64,000 nt of DNA from Pezizomycotina sp. ARF18. Its lineage: Eukaryota > Ascomycota. Made by a program: the position numbers and the translations under genes. Shown here piece by piece: positions 10,862 to 23,984 of the stretch (positions are counted from its first letter, which is position 1; each line of letters opens with the position of its first letter). The stretch lies in NCBI GenBank assembly GCA_002224055.1, contig AZLU01000123.1, positions 1 through 64,000 on the forward strand, in the 5' to 3' direction. The notes under the pieces were generated by a model. It saw nothing but the letters and a program-made list of their open reading frames with translations. It ran no database searches and was not told where the DNA came from.

Positions 10862-12839
10862 TTAGATTAAATCCCTTTTAACAAACTCGTCGTGTAACGT
10901 CTTACCCAGGCATGCGGGCTACGTTCGACGATGGCACCAGCAGCGTTAAGCGCAGCAATCTTTGAATCGGCCCCGCCTTTACCCCCACTGACGATGGCAC
11001 CTGTGATTATTTTCAATATTAGAAGATGGCTTTCTATTTGTGCTTGTATACCTTAATGTGCAGATACATACCAGCGTGACCCATGCGTCTGCCTGGTGGC
11101 GCCGAAATACCAGCAATGAACGCAACGGTAGGCTTGTTGGACGTGTTGTGCTCTTTCAGGAACTCAGCAGCGTCTTCCTCGGCGGATCCTCCAATCTCTC
11201 CAATCATGACGACGCCGTCCGTCTTATCATCCGAAAGGAATACCTTCAGGGCGTCAATAAAGTTCGTTCCAGAGAACGGGTCGCCACCGATTCTATGAGA
11301 ATAAAGTTGGATCGCGTGAGTTAGCCATATTAGAAAAACCTAGAAGATGAAGGCAGAAAGTTTAGGTTACCCGATGACCAAACTCTGTCCGAGACCGTAT
11401 TTGGTCGTTTGGTTGACGGCTTCGTATGTCAGCGTACCCGAACGAGAAACGATGCCGACCCTGCCGCTGCTGTGGATGAATCCCGGCATGATACCGATCT
11501 TGCAGTTTTCTCGGGGGTTTATGATTCCCGGGCAATTACTGCAAAGCTAGTTAGACGCCCTTCCAAGGTAAAGGGATAGATAAGCAGGGAGGTTTGCTGG
11601 GCAACTGAAACGTACGGTCCAACAAGTCTCGTCTTGTTTGAGTTTTGAGCATATCGACGACTCGCACCATGTCTATATAAATCGCAATTAGCTTTGGTAA
11701 TGACAATAAAGGAAGTGTTGAGTTCTAGTGGTTGCCGTACCATGTTGGGAATGCCTTCAGTGATGCTAGGTTTATTCATATAGCAGGCGTAAGTGAATTG
11801 CGAGCAAGCATCGAGGCAAGCTTGCCTTGAGAAGCACTGAGGAACAAACGATAGATTATTTTACCAGACAACCAGCGGCAACTCAGCTTCTATGGCTTCT
11901 TCAATGGCTTTGGCGGCAAGAGGGGGACTAAACGTCTCCGTTAGCTTTATTTCCAAAGTTATAGACGAGGTATGCCTTTATTACGCACGGGACGAAAATC
12001 GCAGAGGCATTGGCTGTAGATAATCCAAAGAAAAAGTTAGCATAGGAGTTAATTGCGGCAGCAATGACCTTCTCTGACCTTGTACTTCTTTTATAGCCTC
12101 CGCGACACTACCAAACACCGGCCGGTCCAAGTGCGACAACCCCGCCTTCTTAGGATTCTAGTTTTCGTAATCAGGCTTTCTGTTAGAACGGTTCTCTGTG
12201 GATCAGGTGCCAGTTCGCCCTGCTTATGGGTAACCATTGTCTTTTGGTTTCGTGTGTTTTATTTGCGAAATCGATCTTATAAGGGTGCAATTCAAAAGAC
12301 GTACTATGCTCCAACAACATTGGTACCTGCGTGATTCCAATTTGTGAGCGTTAGACCTTTGAAGTATATACCGCGGGAAGAGCAATTCTCACCGTATTCA
12401 ATTGCTTGTTGAGCATGGAAGCTATAAGTCCCGGGGAAAGTCAATTGTCAGCTTCCGGACCGTACGAGGTACTGTAGAGATGATCCCGAGTCATGGAGTT
12501 CGAACCTTCCTTGTTTTCCCTATGCCAAAGCAGGATGTCAAGTTAGCGTCGAAAGTAGAATGGAGGATGATATATTTAGTGTATGTGTGTGTCCCAGAAA
12601 GCATTGGACCCGTTCCAGCACCGGACCGCCGAGAGCCATTTCGCTCTCCATCACCGCTAACTCTCGTCGAGAAATATCTGGGAGCGGAGCCAAACTCACC
12701 GTAAAGCCCTGGTAGATGACCCTGTATCCTTTCCTATTTTCAAGTTCTCGAACGTTGACGAGTACGGGGTGTCGGTCGACAAACCGCGCTTCGCCGCTGG
12801 CAAGCCCCGTCGAACGGCCACACGTCTTAAAGCGAACAT
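10862..12839 (-). CDS. LSC1: Succinyl-CoA ligase (ADP-forming) alpha subunit, mitochondrial
   Basis: This TCA-cycle enzyme makes succinate and ATP from succinyl-CoA together with the beta subunit. The start [19 protein letters not shown] at 12839 is an Arg-rich mitochondrial presequence. Then come [131 protein letters not shown] (containing the active-site His region) and a C-terminal [14 protein letters not shown]. At least seven introns have GT...AG ends. Single-base losses are visible near 12722, 11748 (CCCC to CCC), 11640 and 10915. A short segment around 12150-12320 (after NVVG) could not be joined cleanly. Confidence 0.93.
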
Positions 12840-13573
12840 CTCGTACGTCTGGCTCCACTTTCGACGAGAGATATGTGATTTATATGTTATAGAAGACAAT
12901 TCTGCTCCGGTCAATTGTCGTGAGGGTAGGGCAAAAAGGAACCGCAAAAAAAAATTAGAGAGAGAGAGAGACAAAGTGCAGTTAGGGATTTTAAACGGGA
13001 TTATTACGTTTGAGTGGGTTTCGGCAATAAATGCAACAATAGCACTTTATCTCAACGCTTGGCGGAATTTTCTGAGATTTTTCGCGGTGTCCCAAGCACT
13101 ATCAAGAAAACCCCGCGCGCACGTTCGGCACCTTCAATTACCTACGGCTGTTATTATTGGCGAATACTTAAGAACAAAAAAAGTCAAGTGGATTCGCGAC
13201 ACCTGCAAGGTACCTCATATGCAAATTGAGATGAACTGTCCTGTCGTGTTAAAATACGTACTACCAGTAGTACGAGTATTTTATTTATTTATTTATTGAG
13301 ACTCCAATGATGATTCTAATGCGGGTGTTGAAACAGTAAATACAATGAATAATAATTTATTATAGACGTTGAGTCCTTGCTTCTCTTTCTCTTTCAAACA
13401 AAACTTGCCAAAAACATTATTTCTTTTTTATCCAAAGCGCCATAATTTTTTTGTTAATACTCTTTAGACTCTAAACATAAAAAAGAGGAGAGTTCCTCGA
13501 ACTAGATACTAAGTACTTAGATATATATAATGCATTTGTTGAAAGGCAGCATTAACCCTGTCCATTTGTAATA
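12840..13573. other. Intergenic between the ligase and phosphoglycerate dehydrogenase genes
   Basis: The upstream region of the ligase gene meets the 3' flank of the dehydrogenase gene. A long + strand open frame (12769-13299) overlaps the first ligase exon on the other strand and has no recognisable similarity. Confidence 0.5.
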
Positions 13574-15672
13574 TCACTTGCCTAAGACTTCATCTGTTGA
13601 AATGAAATAAAAAATGTGTTTGGGGGAAATGAATAGAAGCACAATATATCTAGTATAGAAGACGAGTCATAATACAAGCTAAATTCCCGTAAAATACCCG
13701 TTAGCGCGTCCTCTGAACACAGAAGCAATACCGTGATACTGGGAGTATACTTACAAGTCAAGCTTTCCAGTTGGTCGTGTAGTGCCTTGATTTCGCTTTG
13801 GACGACATCGCTAATATCTGCCATTAGGTACGCAACATTGCCGCGAGAGTCGGATATTTGTTTATCGACGTTGTGATCCGCGAATATAGCGTTCACTTTA
13901 TACTGGTTAGCATGTCGACAAAACTCGCAGGTTTGGTGTGCAGAAAGCAGCAATACCTTGACGAAGAACACCAGGTTTGTTCTCGTGAATGAAAATAACG
14001 CGGACGTGGTTGGCTTGATCGAGGTTGATTGAGCGCAAACTGCATTCAGGCATGTTCACAGCACCAACTGTAACACCTTCGTTGACATAGCGAACAAGTG
14101 CATCGCCAACTTCGATTCCGATCGCACTTTGTGCCTCTGTTATTTTTAAGATGAATTTACGTTAGTGACATATATAAATGGCCTTTGAAGGTGTATAAGC
14201 ATGTATGATATACCTTCCGTGCTGCCACCAATGTGGGGGGTGAGAATGATGTTCTTGAGTCCTCTCAAATCCTCAGCCCACTTGTTGAGATCGCTAGTGA
14301 AGAATTCTCCGTTTCCAGCAGGCTCATTTGGATAGACATCCAGCGCAGCTCCTGCTATTCTTCCGGATCTCATGGCATTTCTATAGAAAAAAAAGTATAC
14401 TGCTGAGTTGGAAACCCTCCAAAAGCTTTTTGGCCAAAAGAGAAAGAAGGGGGGGGACTGACATTAACTCAGGAATATTGACCACACTTCCTCTGCTTGC
14501 GTTGATAAGGTACGCCCCGTTTTTCATCTGATTGAGTTCAGTCTCTCCGATCATGCCCTTCGTCTCGGCAAGCTCGGGACATGCAGCGTTACAAAGTCCG
14601 ATTGCTTCAAGAGATCTTCAAGGCTGGAAACCTGCTTCGCGTACCGAGTGCCATCAACGAAACCACGTCGTAGTAGAGGACGGTCATGCCCATTGCTTCT
14701 GCCAGAACGGAAAGCTGGATCCAATGTGACCGTACCCGACAATTCCTATCGAAATTTAAGATACACTATCAGCTAGTGCTCCATGAAGTAAAGTAGAAGG
14801 CGAGATGAATTTTTTGGATATATGTACCTAATGTCTTCCCACGTATTTCCAGCATTTCGCACTGACTTTATTCCACATGCCCTGGTGCATCTCGTTTGAG
14901 CGATCTCCAAGCTGCCTGGCTAGAGATATTATCTCGCCGATAACCAGCTCGGCCACACTTCGAGAGTTGCTAAAGGGAGAATTGAACACTGCTATGCCAT
15001 GGCTCGCAGCATATTCCAGGTCGACTTGATTCGTCCCGATACAGAAGCAGCCGATAACGATAAGGTTCTTGGCTTCTTGCAGAATCCTAGCGGTGAGCTT
15101 CGTTTCGAACGGATACCTATTACATGAACGTCCCTTTAGAGAGAGAGAAAAAAGGAAGTAATTGTTAGCAGAGCTTAAGAAAAAACTGGTTGGTGCAGGT
15201 TTCGGTACGGAGGAGGCGTTCAATTGATCTTACCTTATCTTCCGGATTAGCTCGTCCTCAGGCAGGGAACCTTTTAGGAATTCAACTTGGTATCCTTGCG
15301 CTTCAAAATATCTTGTGCGGTCTGGTTTACATTTTCAAGAAGTAGAATTTTGATGTCCTCGGTAGCGAATGGCTTAAGCTGTCTAGCTCCCGAAGTAGCT
15401 GTTGATGGTCTTCCAATTCCGCTGATACTGCTCGAGAACGGCGGTGAATGGAAGGTAGCGGTGGGGGATGTCGAGATGCTCATGGTATTTTGGAAGCTCT
15501 GAGAAACATTGTCGATAGCAGACCTGACGATATCTTTTGCGGCAGACATGACTTTGATGCTTTGGTAAGCTTCGCAACAGAAGCTCCTTCTAGTTGGCTG
15601 CAAGGATGACGAAATTCGTTTGGTATTTCCTAGGAATCTCAAAGCAAGACGGGAAAGGCGATGTGATTGCAA
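13574..15672 (-). CDS. SER3: D-3-phosphoglycerate dehydrogenase
   Basis: It catalyses the first step of serine synthesis, oxidising 3-phosphoglycerate with NAD. Seen in order: an N-terminal linker, TEDIKILLLENVNQTAQDIL, TKLTARILQEAKNLIVIGCF, GTNQVDLEYAASHGIAVFNS, the NAD-binding VGYGHIGS, the FVTLHVP strand, AYLINASRGSVV, GRIAGAALDVYPNEPAGNGE, ILTPHIGGSTE (catalytic His) and a C-terminal ACT domain with DHNVDKQISDSRGNVAYLM. The canonical fungal start is probably the Met at 15549 or 15483. The frame is open up to 15672 and would add an Arg-rich stretch (MQSHRLSRLALRFLGNTKR). Single-base losses are visible near 15290, 15107, 14850, 14716, 14653 and 14578. The last small exon (13574-13600) is tentative. 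Confidence 0.95.
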
Positions 15673-16736
15673 GCTGATAACTAGCGTTGCTATACTTTTC
15701 GAGAACTATGACAGAAGCTGAGATTAAGTTATTGCAAGGTTACTTATGTAGCTATTTATTGAACGAAATCTGAGTAATAGTTAGGCAAGAAAGACCTCTT
15801 TTTCCTTTTTTTTTTTTTTTTTCGTTGAAAAAATTTTTTCGAGATTTTTCTTCAGGTCGGGTAAAGAGTTCCACAATTTTAGTGGATTGATAACCTATGT
15901 CTTCTGATAGCGTGTCATATACACATAGAGCTAGAGAGGATGGGCGGGTAAGAATTCAACGCGCAATTTCGGCGAATAACCTTTTTTGAACTTGACAAGC
16001 TCACGAAAACTCTGCAGATTGTATTAAAATATATATACGTATATACCTAATATATATTATTTTCCGCTTCCGTACACAAATTATAAAGACAAAATGTGCA
16101 TAGCGCTATACCGATTTTCTATATATTTCGAGGCACTTGACGACCAAGCGGTTCGAAGCCTATATCGAGATTCTCTTTCTCTTTCGTAGCTAAATTGGTT
16201 GTATTACTCCTTGACATCGATCACATACAACTACCTCGAAGGAGACGAAAACGTCAAACGAACCTATACATAAAGTATAACGTTTTCTAGTTCTTTTTTT
16301 TCCCTTGTGCGTAAAATGCTTTGAGTGTAGGGGCGACAACTTTCTAGACTAAATTCTTTCTTCTTCCTTTAATTGCGGGAGTCTTCGGACACGAGGTTAA
16401 TGATATGTTAAACGTTTAAAACGAAATAATAGAAAAGCATATACAATGAACCTTCCTTAAATACTTATGTAGGATATAACTTTTGTATTGATACTTCTTT
16501 CTTTAAGGCCTCGCAATACAGGGCCGGATTAAATTGCCACCTATTTTTTGTCTTCTTCCAGAATTTATTACACGCCAAACCTTTACAAAAGAAATTAATA
16601 AGAGTGGGGGGGGGGGAATAAAGATAAAAAGCCATTGCGATAATGTATTCTTGTAGTTTGCCGATTTATAAAACCGTCAATGACGAGATAACAGGATAAA
16701 GATTATATTGAAGGGCGGAAGATGTCGGGGATAAGT
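15673..16736. other. Intergenic, no gene recognised
   Basis: AT-rich DNA between phosphoglycerate dehydrogenase and NAP1, both on the minus strand. It holds a T run near 15809-15822 and a G run near 16607-16617. Nothing protein-like was recognised. Confidence 0.6.
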
Positions 16737-18367
16737 CTAGCTTTGCTTGCACTCAGCGGCTTCCTGTTGCTTAGGCTTGCCGTTGTCGTCCTATTTGAAA
16801 AACAAGTCGCAATTAGCATGAGATTCCATAAAGACGATATGTATGCTCAGTTTTTTGAATTGTTTATTTGGTGATCTTTACTTCTTCATCCGACTCGTCA
16901 TCATCATCATCTCTATCCTCGTCGGAGATATCGTCGTCGTCATCTTCGTCGTCGTCCAACTCGTCGATGTCTTCAAACTCTTCAAACTGGAGAGCTTCAC
17001 CGGTGAACCAGTCGATGGCACGTGGATAAGTTTCTCCTTGATGTCCTCTCCGAGTTGGTAGTCGAGCTCCAGACGTTCTTCGATATCTGAGGCTGCGTCA
17101 TCATCATCCTCTGTTAGAGCCTTTGGTGGGGTGAAGAAGTTGAAAAAGCTATCGGTCGGCACAGTCTTCTTTATGACTCGAGTTTGTTTCGTGTCTGTAA
17201 GAAAGATTCTTAGAAATAATTCTTAAAATCCAAGAAGCCAGGAGGGAAAAATAGATAACAGCTCCAGTGCTTACTCTTGTTCCGTTGCTTCTTGCTTTCG
17301 ATCCTGATAGTCAGATCTTTGCCGGGTTTCCAGTCGATCTTATCGCCTTCTGCGTGATCGTAGATAAAGTCTCCACCGTAGCCGCTTTCGTCCTTATAAA
17401 AGTACGTCTTCGTGATTGTTTTGTTGGTGAAATATTCATTCTCAGCAAAATCGAAGATTAATCGGAACCCTGGCTGCTCGAGGTATTCCATGCGAATATC
17501 TCTGAGGGCCTTCAGAGCTCCCTCATCACGGTCCGTAATGGTTTCTGATAGAGAAGTACTGTTTTCATAGCGGACAGCCAAAATTCAGGTACACCTTTCA
17601 GTTCCTCACTCTTGACATCATCTTTGTCATCTTCCTCTTCCTCAGTGATAGGTTCATCTTCGGGTCCTCTCCAGCCTTGATCTCCTCCTGAGTAGGCTCA
17701 TCCTCTCCGTTCACGATCTTGGCACGCTTTTCATAGAGGGGAGTGAACTTGGCGAGATATTTCTTCTCAAGCTGGAGTACCTCTTCTTGGAAATCGGCTT
17801 CTAGCTTCGAGTGTTCCTTCTGGATACCTTTCAGGCCCGTAATTCTTTGTCTAACAGGACGCGGCAAGCCCTCGATATACCCAGAAGATCTTCCGATCAA
17901 CGATCCAAGCTTACCCTCTATCATTGAAACCAATGCTGGGTTAGTTGCAAGCATGTTCGCGGCAAGTGTACGATCATCTAACAGGATCGTTAGTGTTATT
18001 TGGGGGGAGGCGGAACTGAACGGAGGGTAGAAATGGATGCAAGTGCTTAAGCAGCGCCGGGTAAAATGCGGAGAATATTACGAATTACGTACCAACTTCG
18101 TGGATGGTTGCGACCTTCGGGTCCACCGCGTGAGAAGAGATGGGAGCGTTGTTTAGAGGAGTGTTTTGGGGCGTTCTGGTCATGACGACAGTCATTTTAT
18201 CGATGGTTAGCTGAGAGGCCTCAGTTGTGGTATGTATGCAGGGGTTTGAAGAAGCAAAATCGAGTAAAGCGTGTTGGAGTATAGGTGTGATGAGGAAGCA
18301 AGAAGGATAGCAAAAAAAGAGAAATAATGAACAGGAGAGATGAATAAAAGAGCTTCAGATACGGTTC

Positions 18368-18403
<36 letters not shown>

Positions 18404-18495
18404 CATAGAGAAAAATGCGGGCAAGGAAGGGCAAGCACTTACGGAGCACCGGCAAGGGGGTCCAGCTTCTTGGTGTTCCTGATAGGTTCCGACAT
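16737..18495 (-). CDS. NAP1: Nucleosome assembly protein 1 (histone H2A-H2B chaperone)
   Basis: NAP1 shuttles and deposits H2A-H2B dimers and has cell-cycle roles in fungi. The start [18 protein letters not shown] at 18495 is followed by introns and then [30 protein letters not shown], the dimerisation helix region [20 protein letters not shown], and the NAP core [40 protein letters not shown] and [18 protein letters not shown]. After [12 protein letters not shown] and [13 protein letters not shown] comes the acidic C-tail, [19 protein letters not shown] in its proper frame. The last exon encodes [18 protein letters not shown] base is missing near 17012 (before [14 protein letters not shown]). 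Start choice rests on homology and a good donor after the 18-residue first exon. Confidence 0.96.
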
Positions 18496-19980
18496 GGCGA
18501 GGAAAAGCGCAAGTAAATGTTCGCTGATTAATATCTCTTCCCTTTTTCCTCAGGCTACGTGAGAGTTTGCCTCGACGAATATGTGATCAGGATCCTGCTA
18601 AAGTAAAACTGTCGGAACGAGGGCGTTAGAGATTATCAACCAAAACCAAGCGAAAAAATGTACCTTGCGTGGTGTGCGATGAGGGAAAATTTTCTTTAGG
18701 AAAAGAAAAGCACAAAGGGAACAACAAAAGCAACAAAAGCAACAAAACAGGACTTCCAGAGCGGATGAAAACCAAGGCGTGTAGATGGAATCCAAACGTA
18801 ACGAATTGTATATATATATATATATAAACGGGCAAACGACGAGGAGGGCAAAACGAGGAAAAAGAAAAGAAGCAGGAGGGGGATAGTAAAAGTGGAGATA
18901 CAGAGGAAGAGATAGAGAGATTTCGTTCACTTCCGATGATAAGTGATATGATAATAGGAATGAATGATACGTACCCCGTATACAGAAACACAGACAGGAA
19001 AAAAAAGTGGTTGACGATGAGGTTCCCCCTCTAACTTTTGCTGAGAGATTGGGATTGTTGGGAGGAAGGAAAAGAAAAAAAAAAAAAAAAAAGTAGTGAA
19101 GGGAGAAAGGGAAGGGGAAGAAAAATTTGAGCTGCTTATTCAATTTATTTTTTTTATTTTATTTATTTATTTATTTATTTCAATTTTTTATCTGTGTTTA
19201 ATGCAGCAGCAGTGCTCTCTTGTTTGCTCCCGCTTTTATTTTATTTTTATTTTATTTTTCTGCCTCAAGAGAAAAATTTAAAAAATACTGCTTTAAGTAC
19301 TTCTTACTAGCTGCCCATATAAAAAAAAAGGTTGAGAGGGAAGGAAAACCAGGCGCGGCAAAAAAAAAAAAAAAAAAGTAATTTTTTAGGAAAAATTTTC
19401 TGCTTCCCGTTATTTTATTCTATTTTTTTTTATTTTTTTAAAAAAAAAAAATCTTACTGGAGATATATAAATCTCACCGTTTCACCAATTCTCGCTTTTA
19501 TGTTCTCTTTCTCTCCATGTAAGTTTTTATACTCTCGAATTTCTAGAACAAATCTTACAGGGGGGTGGATGGCTTGAGTATCGGAGTCCTACTAACCTCT
19601 TGATTACTATTACTATTATTGTGGTTATATTCGTGAATTATACCACCGCAGAAGCTATCCGTCTGGAATAAAGCGATAGAAACGAAACAATTCAGGCCAG
19701 AAGACTTAGAAAAGAATGAAAAGCTTTCAACAGAAGAGCCCGTCTATCCAAATACGAAGCTAAGGAACAATGCTGTGCTTATACAATAATAATAGATAGA
19801 AGGGAACGAATAAATATATTGCAAGGCGACAGGAAGGTTATGCAAAGAGTATAGATGGTTTCCAATGTGAGTTACAGGCAATTATATACATATATATATA
19901 ATAATTCTACAGTATTATAAGACTTAATTCTGGATAATACTTCGTTATTGTTATTTATGTAATTCCTAAGCTGACACGCG
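18496..19980. other. Intergenic upstream of NAP1, low complexity
   Basis: Purine/pyrimidine-biased DNA with (TA)n near 18809-18826 and several A and T runs between 19075 and 19450. Open frames on both strands here are low-complexity (Phe/Leu/Ser or Lys/Arg rich) and are not credible genes. Confidence 0.6.
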
Positions 19981-19989
19981 TTCTAGGAA

Positions 19990-22329
19990 AATCGCCAGGC
20001 ACCACTTGTCAGTTCCACGTTTTTTTAAGCTATATACCAAGGTGTCTACCTATTGTTAAGCTATATGAGCGTCCTTGCCTCTGTCGGCATTATACGATGC
20101 CACGATGCTTGAACTCCGACCGGTCTCTTAACATCCCGAAAAGGGTTTTGGGGAACTCCCCCGCTACTTACATTTCCATGGAGACTTCCATAAAGCAGCT
20201 TCGGATTCCTGTCCAATCTATGACTTCAAAGGTGGAGCCCATTTCCTTTTTTTTCTCTTTTCTTCTTTCTTCCTTTTTCTTTTTTCTTACCTTACTTTCC
20301 TTTCCTCTTCAGAAGCACTGAAATGGAAGCGCTTACCGTAGCATATTTTACTCCCAACAAAAAAAAAAAAAAAAAAAAAAAAAAAAGATTAGAGCTAAGT
20401 GGAAGAATAAATTTACCAAAAATGCCGGGCAATATTCGTTGACTCGCCAATAACTTCTTGGGTTAAGTCTCGTCTGTCCGCCAATTCTGAGGGTTTTGAT
20501 GTGCTGAGGTGGAAAAAGAAGTCCTCCGTTTTTTCCAAGAGGTGCCTTTCGTCCAGCCCTACGGGTCTTCGGCCGGAAGCAAAAACATTGATTTCTATCG
20601 CCCTTTTCCTCATTATTTATTGTCATCACAGTGTGAGTGTCGGCTGTTATATTTTCCGGCGGTGTTATGAAGAACGAGGTGCGAGCTACCAATCGAGGTA
20701 GCTAAAAACTTCGGACGATTTGCCTATCTCTCCACAAATAATAATAAAAACTACCAGAAGTACCCACCATGTGTTTTCAGTTCGATGAGGTGTGCTAAAT
20801 ATTTTTTTTTTTAATATATTTTTTTATTATTTTTTATTTTTATTTTGATCACTTTGTATTGTGCAAGGTTGCACACGACAGTTCGTGTATCGTACGTGGT
20901 TCCAGCCTTGCAGCGATACCTTCTACTGGGGTTATATAGGTTCTAGAAGGAAGTATCTTACTTGATTTGTTCCATTCTTTTCCCTTAAAAAAAAAAAAAG
21001 GTCAACTGGCTGAAGTGAAACGTGAATTTATTATAGACTCGGTCCATCGAACCATTTCCTCTTCTTTCTTCTTTTTTCTTCCTTTCTTCGGTTCATGTCA
21101 AGTAAGGTATAAGTGCGTTTTCAAACAGTATATTACTCGAATCAAGCTATTTCAGACTGTGATTTGAATATATTTATATTGGTAAGTCAGCAAGACGCTT
21201 CTTATTACTGTCTCCCGTCTGTAGTAGGGGGATTGATCAATAACTTGGTTACGCTTCAGGGCAAATAAATTTTTACTTAAAACGCGGTCAACGAGACGAC
21301 GGACAACTCGTTGGGTTATAATAGAAGGGTACAGTAATGTTGTTTTGCGGGGAACGAAATTTGCTAAGGGAAACATTTTTACTAATTAAAGATACCTTCG
21401 GCCTATGTATACCATACCGTAAGCCATACTAATGGCAAAGTCTATCATTATACATGAAGTCGTACTATAGCAAAACCTGGTGTGCGATGCTTATCACTCT
21501 TGTTCACGTGCGACACGGCACTGCAGCCGAAATCTGGGGAATGGTTGTGTGGCGCTTTCCTTAACTGCTAAAGTCAATCAACGGTGTTATTGAATAATAA
21601 ATAGAAGTATCTACACGAAGCAATTACACGGCCTCGATTTATAGAAGAGAAAGTGAGAAATGAGAAGAACAAGATCGATCAATTAAAAAATGGGATCATG
21701 AATGCGAGACAAGAAAAAAAATATCTTCTTCCTTTTGTTTTTCGTCTTTCCCTGCATGCACTTGCTGTAGGGATCTCTGAAAAGGTAAGCACACACGATA
21801 GGCTGGAGGTCATTGGGCAGATGATGGACACTGCATCAACAAGCGGACGGAGCACAGCGGTGACTTGTCCATCCTAGCTTTGGATGCGAATTTTCGTCCA
21901 AGAAGGCGCCGCCCGTTCTGGGATATGAACCAGATTTTTAGCTTGCCATTTGCAAGTCGGGAACCTCAGAAGTTTATTCCGCCGGTAAAGAGAAACAATT
22001 CACCTCGTTGAAGCCTTATTCTAATGAATAATTATACGGAAATTTTCCGGCTGACTACTCGTATCTTATTAAACAATAAAGATAAACGATAGTAGTAATC
22101 AGAGGAGGGGCTTTTTTTTTCTTCAAAAAAAAAAAAAAAAAAAAAAAAAAAACGAAATAACGGCGAAAGAGTTGGGGAAAAATGAAAGGGGAATCTTACC
22201 CGAAACCGAGTCGACTCTAAAACGCATAAGGCTAGCCAGTGGAAACCCGCAAAAAGTACAACAAGCACTCAAGTTGTCGTGGGGAGCCAGCTTGGACGGG
22301 TAGAGGCGTTGATATAGGGAAGAAGCCAT
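19990..22329 (-). other. Possible unidentified minus-strand gene or genes
   Basis: No family recognised. Protein-like pieces on the minus strand are a putative first exon starting at 22329 (MASSLYQRLYPSKLAPHD, with CCTFCGF, ending before a GTAAGA donor near 22198), a segment at 20413-20692 containing GRRPVGLDERHLLEKTEDFF and LADRRDLTQEVIGES that ends at a GTAAAT donor, and a short segment near 20165-20230 (FEVIDWTGIRSCFMEVSMEM) followed by GTAAGT. They could be exons of one or two genes broken by introns and base losses, or chance. Poly-A/T tracts (20359-20386, 22126-22150) interrupt the stretch. Confidence 0.2.
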
Positions 22330-23410
22330 GCCTCCTTAAAAAAATAAAAAAATAAAAAAAATAAAAAGAGAGCCGTCACTAAAATCGGCTAACTGATAAT
22401 GAGCTATCACCTCCCTGCAAGTTTCTCCTGTCATAAGCGGGTTCTGGATACTTCCACCAATGTACCTTTTTCTACTACTCGCCCATACTAAAAGAGCTCT
22501 AGTTGGACGGCGTAAGTTTGTACCTGGTACGTTCCCTTTTTTTTTTCTCTCAGTGCGGGATCATACAAGTGATGCGTGAGGAGGGCTGGCACTTACATGG
22601 AGCTAGTCGTGAAGGTAACCGTGGAAGAGAAATACATAAATGTAAAGGAAACAAGAGGAGATCCGTAAAAGCTTTTTTTTTGCTGAGCTCTCCTCTTCTC
22701 TACTAAAAATTCCCCCCTCCTCCTCTTCCTACCTAAAGTCTCCTCTTTTGTTTACAAGGCCAATCAGCTGCCAACTCATGCACCAACTTGTTACCTTGCT
22801 TTCGTGTGGGAGAGATAATAATAGCTTGTAAGAAGTAAGAAAAAGTGAACTGACAATTATATAAGTATTAAGTATATATAAATAATTAAATACGAAAAAT
22901 ATATAATAATATAATATAAAATATAAAATATAAATATAAATTATTATTATTTATTATTATAGCTAAAAAAGTTTGAAGAAAAATAATAATATAATATTTC
23001 CACTTGGTCGCATTGAAGGGGGAAAATTTTTCTCTCCTCTTTCTTTTCTTTTTCTCCTCTTCCTTTCTTCTTCTTTCTCCTCTCCTAGCTGATACGTTCA
23101 ACTTTTTATCTTTCCCCTTAGCTCTTAATTCTTCAGAAGCAGATCGTGGGGTAAAGCTTTTTGATTATTGTTCCTTGAGATTCAACGACTCCTTGGGGTT
23201 CTATTGCTTAGCAGGAGAACCCTTACACTCGTTGCAAAACCAAAGGTATTGGGGATTGAGGTGATATTTCCCCTCTTTTTTTTGGTTTCTCGGTAGCATT
23301 CTCGAGGAGGCCGGTGAGTTGTTCTTTCTATTTTCACTTCTCTTGAAAAGAGGAAGACATATTATTACTCAGATTTGTAGGACTTGCTTTACAACAACAC
23401 CCCGTAGCTA

Positions 23411-23443
<33 letters not shown>

Positions 23444-23984
23444 CAAAAAATGGCTGAAGCGCCGTTGGAGAAGAATTAGGACTTTTTTTCAGCTCTCCAT
23501 TCAGCGCGTCTTGTATTTTGTCTTGCTGTATTTCTGTGCATTCCTATCTTTTTGCAGCGACTGCGCTCTAATTGGCAGCTTTTGCTTTTATTCTTCCAAT
23601 CGGGGCTTTCTATTTTCATCTCCGAATTCTTCGCGTGTCAGGTGTTTTATCACCATCTTCAATCTTGAATAAAGAGACTTCTTTTCACTTCTCAAAGGGT
23701 CCACGACAAAATTGCACTCTTTTCTTTCCAATCTATTCAATTCCCTTTCTTTTCATCTGTTGAATTTAGATCTCCACAGCCTTTGTTCCTCCTCATTGGA
23801 TATCTTAAAACATTTTGCTCGGCTTATGGGATTTGAAAGCTTACATTCTTATTCTCAGAGAAATAGCTGTAGGCGGGTGTCTACTAGCGATTGCAGGTGG
23901 TAGGAGTTTGAAAACCTATTCAGGGTTTAGGGCAAGAGCCAATGCGATAGTGTGATAGCCACGGACTACACGAGAAACGTACCG
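22330..23984. other. Intergenic upstream of the myosin V gene
   Basis: Contains an AT-only stretch near 22855-22960, pyrimidine-rich tracts (23030-23090) and a 30-base T run near 23416-23443. It is probably the promoter and leader of the myosin gene. No coding similarity was recognised. Confidence 0.5.

Noticed and set aside
12769-13299. 176-codon open frame on the + strand
   Set aside because: Its first part is antisense to the LSC1 first exon and the rest has no similarity.
16141-16165. tRNA-like GGTTCGAAGCC near 16150
   Set aside because: It resembles a pol III B box, but no T-stem, anticodon arm or acceptor stem can be built around it.
18598-19143. 181-codon Phe/Tyr/Leu-rich minus-strand frame
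   Set aside because: Low-complexity translation of purine-rich DNA upstream of NAP1; no domain or splice evidence.
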